In this document: positions 56,031-64,000 of the stretch, piece after piece
How the letters are laid out: each line of letters opens with the position of its first letter
Numbering within the stretch: the first letter of the stretch is position 1
Assembly (NCBI GenBank): GCA_903813345.2
Contig: CAIIXF020000005.1
Location: forward strand, 1,490,001-1,554,000
Direction: 5' to 3'
DNA from: Owenia fusiformis
Taxonomy: Eukaryota > Annelida > Polychaeta > Sabellida > Oweniidae
DNA: 64,000 nt
Notes under the pieces: generated by a model
Databases searched by the model: none
Seen by the model: the letters and a program-made list of their open reading frames with translations, nothing else
Told to the model about the DNA's origin: nothing
Translations under genes and position numbers: made by a program

Positions 56031-56235
56031 TTTATAATTTAAAATCATAAATATAATATATGACCATTATTTGACCTTAATAGTGTACATGCTACAGGAT
56101 AACTTAGACTCTGGAACTTAAACCCAATGATGTAACGAGAGACTTAGAGAGATCCTCTTGTTCATGATTTAACTATATAAGCCTCATATAAGGTCATTAT
56201 AGATGACCTTTAATACTTAAGTTTTGTAAACACCT

Positions 56236-56300
56236 TTCAATGACACATTCAATGACACGTTCAATGACATATTCAATGATCAACGGCACATTCAGACATA
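56236..56300. repeat. Short 'caatgacacatt' repeat
   Basis: Four to five copies of a 13-14-bp unit, tcaatgacacat/tcaatgacatat. Confidence 0.65.
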
Positions 56301-58599
56301 TTCAAGGCTCTTAATAAATAAACTGTATAATATCTGTTAATCTCGACATGCCTTAAATATCATTGACATTTTATATTAATCTCAATGGCTTTCTTCTTCT
56401 GACAGGTGGTAATCCATATGTTGACAACTTAGAGGAAGATCACAAAAAGATTGCTTCAGTTTGTTCTTTCTTATAATAATTATATTGACACATTAGACAG
56501 CTCCAAGATTTTCTGTAAAAACAATTTTCAATTTAAAGAAAAACTTACAATGGCAGTTGAGAGACTATAGTACACAGTATATAGATTTAAACATTTTGAA
56601 ACATGAAAGTTTGAACAAGTATAACATGGGTCAGAAAAGGTCAAGGTCACATTTTAGCTCAAGATCCCTGCAATGTCAGAGGTCATATGTCACAAGAGAA
56701 TATGAAATATCGGTATATCCCTTCTGTCCAATCCTTTTTATTACAATGTAATGTTTATATCTGTTCATACTTAATTTTGATGAATAAAATATTATGTATA
56801 ATAAAAAATATCAATTGCTCTGTGGGGTTCAAGGTTATATTTAAAGGTCATCGTATCACCTTGGATTACAGTAGGTGTAGCCATGAGTTGGTACTTTTAT
56901 GAATCCAGTTCAGTGACAGGGATAATAATTGGATTATTGAAAAATAATATAATAGTCTATAAATTATTGATTATGAGATTTTGTCTAGGATTTGATACAT
57001 TCTATGATAAGAAATCAATATTGATTATTTGGTATACTGTTATTGTTTTGGTTTGCTCATCCTACCATGGTATAATTTTAAAGGATTTTCTCTCTGCGTG
57101 TTATTCTCATTTAAATTAGAAGGTTATGCTGTCCCCTATGTCTGTATTGTTCTCGTAATCTGCATCCAGTTTAATAACGTTATTGTCAAATTACTCCTTA
57201 TTCATGTCTTGCCTTACCTCAAATGAAGCACTTGATTTGATATTCTCGCCTCAAATAGCATATTTCCATCTCTTCTAGTATTCGTTATTTGTTTAGAAAG
57301 TTAGTCTTATGTCAAGTTAATCTCCTATTTAGCAGGAATTAATTTTGGAAAAAATCCTTTGTCTAGGATTTTCTTTAATTCTCGAAATTTCAAAATGATA
57401 TCTCAAAATGGAAGAAAATGCTCAAAATTCTAGTAAAAGAAAGTAAGCAAACAGGTTTCACTTGGTAGGATTTTGCAAGGGACCTAGTGGAATGTTCCCC
57501 AAGGAGGGAAGTCGCTAGGCTAGTAATAGATTAAACCATTGGCATATTTACGTTGTATTTCAGTAATTATGTCACATCGACATCTTTTTCATGGGCAGTG
57601 GGCATGTCAGCGTATATTTATTATTGCAGCATTTCATTTGTTGAAATCAAATTCTATTTACAGATAGTACAATTAGGATCGATATGAGATCCATCTTCTA
57701 TTATTATTCTATGTCCAAATAATGAAGAGAAAAACTGGAAAACCAAGTGTTGGATTCATGACTCCCTCACTTCAGCCATCTTTGTTATTAAGTTTAAATA
57801 AGGGTGGCCAAATCATCCTTGTAGAATATGATATAACTCTGATGTGATACTACAAGTAAGTTATTCTGAGTAAAACAATGCACCAAACATGGTATTCTCT
57901 TGGACTTCTTATGTAAACAAATCAAATGTATCAAACTCAGATCTGTTGTATGTATTTTGAATTTTTTAAACATTCTGAGCTCTTATTCGAGCAAATATGG
58001 TAGAATCATCAAGATCAGTATTATTTTTGACAACATAACAAGGAATTTTGTTGCCTTGGAGTCACAGAATGTGGTGTTTTGACATAACACGAATATAATA
58101 TCCTGTCCTCAGTTGTTCTAGTATTTCCTAGGAAATGAAAATTGCTGAGAAAAATCTAATCAAACTCTTTGATGTGTTTGTTCAGCGTCAGAAAAATAAT
58201 AATGAAGGAGGTCGTGTGTTTGGAAATCATAAAAGATATGGTTCTGATGTCGATATTGAACATTGAATCAAAGGCAAGCCAATTAAATTGCCATGACAAC
58301 CAATCATAGCTGAAGCCACTAAGTGCTGATACATTTCAAGTGGCGATTTCATCACAATGAATTTGATATTTTCTACTTGATCTGCGATTAAACTCAATCG
58401 ATGATAAGATCCCCCACTTGATTATTTTCACACGCTTCTCACTTCTGCCTACTAAGATTACAGAATCAGGGTTATGGTGACCTTTGAAAAACATATCTTC
58501 CTACAGTAAAACTATTTGAGCAGCTCTCCGAAGGTCTGAAGGAAAACTTTAAAATTGATAATATTAGACAATAATAATAATATTGATAATGTCTTATTA

Positions 58600-59190
58600 T
58601 CCCAACGAACGAAGTTCGGTAGGGATATAGTGAAGCCCTTCGTTCGTCAGTCAGTCACTCAGTCAGTCAGTCCGTCAGTCCGTCCGTCTGTCTGTAATGA
58701 ATGAAGATACTAATGCAGCAACAACAAATGACATCCATCCGTCCGTCAGGAAGATAACTCAAATACTAGTAGACGGATTTTCTTCATATTTAGTGGAAAG
58801 ATGTATATTGGTGAATAGTTTTACACAAAAAAATGAATGTTTCGCAAAAATTGCAATTTTTTCATTTGAAACCAAAGTAATAAATATTATTGTTTGAAAT
58901 TTTGGAAGTACTTTCGCAACATCTATTTCGCAATAATTTTTCGATCCCTTCAAAGTATGGCTATATTATACTCAAATTGAAGGAATTGTTTGAGTAGATC
59001 ACAATTATGGTATTATTTTTCAGATTTGTACCTCAGAAAATTCAAAATGGCTGCTTTGCAGGAATTCGCAATTCTAAAATCTAAATTTTTCAATTTTAAC
59101 AAAAGCAATGAGTATAATTGATTGGAATTCGATAATTGATATTTTGTTCGTTCGGATTTGCTACTTCGCAGAGTTGCCGTTATCTAGTTT
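58600..59190. repeat. Dispersed repeat starting at 'aacgaacgaagttcggtaggg'-type sequence
   Basis: Begins 'cgaacgaagttcggtagg', then 'gatatagtgaagccct', a gtcagtcagtccgtccgt run and 'acggattttcttcatattta', and ends near 'ttttgttcgttcgg'. It shares its start motif and microsatellite with 23565-23645. Coding capacity none. Confidence 0.6.
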
Positions 59191-59875
59191 TTCAATATTC
59201 ATTGACTCCAATATTCTCTGATTATGAACACTCTCTGAAGGGGTTGACTCTTTTGTAAACTTTTAAAACATAGTTTTTATGGATTGGATAACATTGTCAA
59301 AGTCGTCTATCTGTATCTGTAATAGATATATCTGTCAATCTGTTTTTTAGGATCTTATTTATGACAGATATATTCACCATTTTAGGTATACAAGGTGGTT
59401 ACATTTAATTCGAGACATTTTCGAAAGAATTGCTATGCCGATGCTATTTCTTGGAACAGAATATAGTATGAATATATGGGTGTATTTGAATTTCAATATT
59501 TTTTTTATAAAGCATTTGTTATTTCTAATCTTGTTGAGAAACTTGGAGAAAAAATTTGGAAAATTGAAAGGCAGCCATTTTGAATGTTTTTTTCTCGAAT
59601 AATTGACAGTTCCTAAATGTGGCATTGACCTGTAACCAGATTGACTAAAGGAAGACAATGCAAAGATACTTTCTGAAAAGTTAAGGAAACTCACACAAGT
59701 CTTCATGCTTTTTGTACCAGAAAATAAAAAGGTAGATAGTAAAAAATAGTCTCAAATTAAATTAACCTTAACTGTACATGTACTTTGTAATTTATTTAAT
59801 CATGGATGGACAGAACCTTATATGTGTTGTAGTCTGATAAAAACCTCAGATTCCAAGTGTTGTACTTGTGCTACT

Positions 59876-60543
59876 TTATGGCCTAGTCACATAGCCCGGC
59901 CGATGAGGTTACGATGAGCCAGCGATGTAATTTTCACCGAACTCGGCCGAACACCGGCCGGACATCCGTGGCGTTTGTTGCTTTAAACCGCATCGGTGGT
60001 AGCTCAGTGAAATTTTAACTTCGGAGTTAAATTTCACCGGGCTCTCACCGAGCTCCCTCATCATGTCATCGCAGCCCCATCGTAACCACATCGGAAAACA
60101 CGTCGGCCGGTGCACGGCCGGTGTCCCGTGCATCTGAGACAACCAGAGGACGAGGTTTTTTAACGGACAGCAGCCGAGCTCCGACCGAGCTCCGGCCGAT
60201 GTGGGACAGAGCATCGGCCGGTCACTGTTCAAAGCCCGTTAACAACCCGGCCGGCGATCGCACGGTGTCCTGTTACCTGCTCGGGTACCGGCCGTATTCC
60301 TTCCGATGTCCGGCCGACCTCCGGCCGGTAGTTGCTGCCACATCGGCAGAAAAAAACTACCATTTTGAGACAGACTCCGCACGGTCACCGGCCGGTGTTC
60401 GGTCGGTCGCCTGAAGATGTCCGGACTGAGTCCGTTCACGTCACCGAGCTCTGCTTCCGATGAGGAGAGCTCGGTGGCACCAAAAAAATCCACCGAGCTC
60501 TACCGATGCCGGACATCGGCCGGGCTATGTGACTAGGCCATTA
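59876..60543. mobile_element. 662-bp GC-rich MITE with perfect 27-bp TIRs
   Basis: Element 59879-60540; TIRs start TGGCCTAGTCACATAGCCCG and match over at least 27 bp. TTA flanks both sides (59876-59878, 60541-60543), as for PIF/Harbinger. The body is rich in CCGGCCG and accgagctc and stands out against the AT-rich surroundings. Open frames of 84-107 codons on both strands follow from the GC content and show no recognisable protein. Confidence 0.9.
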
Positions 60544-62250
60544 ATTACGTAAAATCCCAGAATAGGCTAAGTTCCCAAAACATGATAGATTCACTCTTGT
60601 GAGAATGAATTGTAGCAATTATATGTACATGCATAGTTATTGCATACATAATATTATATGATTAAATTAAACTCTGATGTCTCTAGATTCAAGATTCAGT
60701 TTTATTACTTTTTATGTCACAACTAAATTGAAAATGGGTCAATTAAGCAGCAAGGTCAGTCGTTTATCAAAGCATTCAATTAATTAAAACCATCAGCAAT
60801 CTTGTTTTTCGTGTCTTAGTATTCTAAGGTTTGAAAAATTGGTCAGTAAAGGTGCCCAAGTGCAATCATTTATCAAGAGTCTGACCATCAACATTTGGAC
60901 AAATCTTAAAGTTTCATGTCTAAGTCTTCTAAAGGCAGAAGTATTGGTCAGTAAACCTGACAGGCCATTTATTTTAGCTATCACCTCTACAGAATCATCT
61001 TCACACACTTGGTTTTCACTACATTCAAAGGGATTGGATTGAACAAAGGTGATACATGATTTACATTATTTAATCTACTTTTCATGTTCTGGTCACTCAA
61101 GGTTGGAAAAATGGTTCATTAAAATCAATAAGGTCAGTTATATATAAATGAGGATAGTGACCATATAGCAATTCCCCCTGGATAAATGCCTTATGCATTG
61201 TCCTTAAAGAACCATAATAAGATTCCTCATTTATTAGGTAGCTTTATCGAAATGTCAAGGAATACAATGACTCTAATTCAAAGTATTAATTTTCAACATT
61301 ATTGAATTTCAACAATATTGGTTTCACTAATTCACTTCATTATTTGATTATTGGCATGTTCTCTCTTGGTCACAATAACTTTGAATAAGAAAACATAAAG
61401 ACTCGTTAGAAAGAGATAGGGTCATATTCACACTTGATTAACAACCAGAATACTTGATGATTTCATAGACTTGACCATCAATTCTTCTTGAGAACTTCAA
61501 ATCTTGATTAATCGAATCATTTGTTTTCTTATATCTTGTCATTAATCATTAGAGATTAATTTGACAGATTTGTTATTTTTAGAATATTTGAATATGTAAT
61601 CTGGCAAATAGACATTTTCCTATGTCTCCGTCATCATATATGTCTCAAACAGGGACTCCATCTTTAGCCTGTTCAGAATCTGCATTAAGTTTTAACATTC
61701 ATTGAGCTTAACAATCCTTTAGTTTTTAACTGAGTCTTTCATGTATATGAATTATTGGACCCTTTTCGTTATAGGTCCCCTTAATGGCTATTTTTGCAAA
61801 TTGTAGCGAGCTTAGTGGTGGATAGGTTGACCAGTTGACTGATTTTTGCAAGCATCAAAATGCATCTCCCAAAAGGATAATATAGATGAAAAACTTCTTA
61901 CTTTGATTATAAAGAGATCCATTTATTCAAATGAAGTCTTGTAATATAGCTAACCTAAGATAAAGGTCAATCATGAAGTGGTGATAATGCAAACATTGGT
62001 CTTTCTTGAAGCATATAATAGTAAAGCAGTTTATTAAATGAATAAATGAATGAAAGTACTAGATATATCTTGAACCTGGCCTTAGGTCACAGAGTTTTAA
62101 TAAATAGAAATGATTGATGAAGAGAAAAGTTTGGTTAACTTGTAATCAATAAAAATCTATGAAAAATGTCAGTGTTACTGACATCTTGGAAAAGTCATGG
62201 AAAACTAAGTTAGATTACTATGACCTGAAAAAGTTGAATTCTGATACTTA

Positions 62251-62321
62251 TAGCATCTTTCAGTTTTCACCTGAAACATCTCAGGGCTGAGAAGAATGAG
62301 ATGTCATGGTTTATCATGATG
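62251..62321 (+). repeat. 71-bp dispersed repeat, copy 2
   Basis: Matches 51957-52027. Flanks differ, so it is an interspersed and not a segmental copy. Confidence 0.85.
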
Positions 62322-64000
62322 GAAAAGTTCAAGAGTTGCCTAGTAATGGCTAAAATTGGCAGGAAATTTTAGTAGGGCCTACATACATACATTTCGAAGT
62401 TTCAAGTTTTACCACTTGAGATGCTGAAGGATGTAGGAATTGTTTAAGACATTGGCAATGAACTCACAATATTTTCACTTGGCACCTTTTGAGGTGGATC
62501 CCAGCTATGGCATTAATGGTTGAGAAATAGGGATCGAAACCAGCCATAGTTTTCTCCTGATGACCATTGTGAATTATTGTGTTTTATGGATTATGGCGAC
62601 GGCTTTTGTGAATGGATGTTGACCCTTTGAAACGCCTATGGACTTGGATACTGGATTTTATCTATCCCACATCATTTGAGACTGAATGCTCTATCTTGTA
62701 TGAGTACTTGTATCTTCAACTATTTTTGAGGTTATGAGTATTGGCTTTCAATTGGCTATCAATTTCTAATTTTTTCTTCAACATGTATTGTAATGACTTC
62801 AGTATGAATGAAATGTCCCTTGGTCTTCTGGTCTTGGATTGTGATATTGGTTCTTGAATGGTGGGGGGAAAGGGGGTATTAGACATTGTTTCTTTTCACG
62901 TTAGATCATGGTTTTGGGCTATATGGGGTTTGTTTTTCTTGACTGGTATGCACTTAGAGTTTGCTTTTTCTTGCTGAGTTCCATTACAACTTTTGGTCCT
63001 TTCCCTTTGGCACTTGTGCTTATATATTCATGAATGTCAGGCAATGAAAGTCAGTTGGCGAAAATTAACACACACACTGGAAAGATATATAAAATGAGAA
63101 AAAACTGAATGAAAACAACTGAAGCAAAAAACAAGTATCATACCTATTTCTACTTTTATTTATTTTTTTTGTCAATAAGAACACAGCGTTTGGTCATGTA
63201 TTTTCAGAAAATTTCGATTTTAAAATCTTGTTAAAATCAATCAGCTTGGAGCATCCTGTTCTTAACATTAAATGCTGTCTGTTAGTTCATAATATTTGAA
63301 AAAAATCATTTTGAGTTGCGTTGACTGAGGGTTTAAATGCCATTTTCAAATCATACTGGCACAAAAATAGAAAAAGCTCTGTTGAAGAGTCTTTGTAATG
63401 TCTTGATTCATCACATTACATATCTTAGTAAAGCTCAGGAAATACCATGATTAACTTAGAAACATGAATCACAAATTACTAATCTCAGATGAGGCAATTG
63501 TTAGTAATGGAAGCTAATAAAGAATTCAATGTGCTTTGCATCTGAAATGAAGTCTTAATTGTTTGGTTTTTAAACTTCATTTACATTTAATTTCAAAATA
63601 ATTAAATCAAAATATTTGTTCAAAATGATTTAACATTATCTGTCAAATAGAATTTATGTATTAATTATTACAAGTTATTTTAGAGTCATTTGTGTTGTGA
63701 GCACATAGGCCTACAAAATTTCCACAAAATCTCGAAGAAACTTAATGCACAAAATGGTACATGACTTACAATACACCATTTTAAAGCTGTTGACATTGGG
63801 ATTTCAGAAATGATTTTTTTAAAAGCATCTCCCAGTTTTTCACAAGATATACTAGAGATGTTCTTTAAGAATCCAATTATAAATGATTGACAGGTTGTCA
63901 GTTGTTGTTAAAACAGCTGGGATCGTAGTAATAGTTGATCAATACAGTTTAAATATAAGAGTTTAAATATAACTACCCTCTGCCTAGTATAGACTATATT

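Larger units (their letters stand above)
48519..64000. other. Probable long sarcoglycan intron or intergenic DNA, no exon supported
   Basis: Fifteen kilobases without a frame or exon that I can support; short AT-rich frames lack splice sites and homology. It contains the satellites and TIR elements listed below. A short open stretch after an acceptor-like ttctgacag at 56397-56405 lacks a GT donor. No sarcoglycan membrane segment or REGV-type juxtamembrane motif was seen. Confidence 0.6.

Noticed and set aside
56406-56460. Possible short exon after ttctgacag (GNPYVDNLEEDHKKIAS)
   Set aside because: No GT donor follows and the translation does not match the expected sarcoglycan sequence.
56883-57119. 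Hydrophobic 78-codon frame that might be the sarcoglycan membrane segment
   Set aside because: AT-rich chance composition; no acceptor in the right phase and no REGV-type motif after it.
59909-60493. Three overlapping GC-rich frames of 84-107 codons
   Set aside because: Within the GC-rich MITE; low stop-codon frequency explains them, and no protein motif is present.

Overview
The window is animal nuclear DNA: AT-rich, with split genes (GT-AG introns, short coding exons), dense transposon remains and very many tandem repeats. Gene content (a motile-cilium assembly factor, a FADS6-type desaturase, the NELF-A elongation factor, an alpha/epsilon-sarcoglycan) and the repeat style (THAP-DDE transposase, CR1-like reverse transcriptases, a Sola-like TIR element, CCGT/GTCC-rich dispersed repeats) fit a marine invertebrate such as a lophotrochozoan or ambulacrarian. 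I cannot name the species.

Layout. 1-2.4 kb: a direct repeat and an apparently intact THAP-DDE transposase gene (minus). 4.2-23.0 kb: ZMYND10 (plus, 13 coding exons, 450 codons reconstructed by hand). 26.3-27.3 kb: a single-exon FADS6-like desaturase (plus). 30.0-42.1 kb: NELFA (minus, 11 coding exons, 509 codons), with a 4.46-kb TIR transposon in its first intron. 42.4 kb onward: the first six coding exons (240 codons) of an alpha/epsilon-sarcoglycan gene (plus), head to head with NELFA across 249 bp; its 3' part was not found and probably lies beyond the window. 48.5-64 kb holds satellites and short TIR elements but no exon I can support.

The most unusual signal is tandem amplification of DNA that straddles exon edges. 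A 92-bp unit (31 bp of intron plus 61 bp of ZMYND10 exon 9) is repeated 104 times over 9.6 kb, so 103 decoy 3' splice sites precede the real exon. ZMYND10 exon 12 has a six-copy 64-bp array carrying the exon end and its 5' splice site, and exon 4 has a two-copy version. Sarcoglycan exon 4 has about 33 copies of a 37-bp unit that repeats the exon end and a gtaagt donor. The last 16 codons and stop of FADS6 are repeated 11 times. In every case the copy that keeps the reading frame is the one at the outer edge of the array, and the other copies would cause premature termination or lie after the stop.

The second notable object is the element in NELFA intron 1. It has 22-bp perfect terminal inverted repeats, a 4-bp ATAC target duplication and subterminal motif clusters. 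Its broken reading frames carry an OTU-type cysteine protease domain, a 33-residue coding repeat and a conserved Cys/His-rich multi-copy family.
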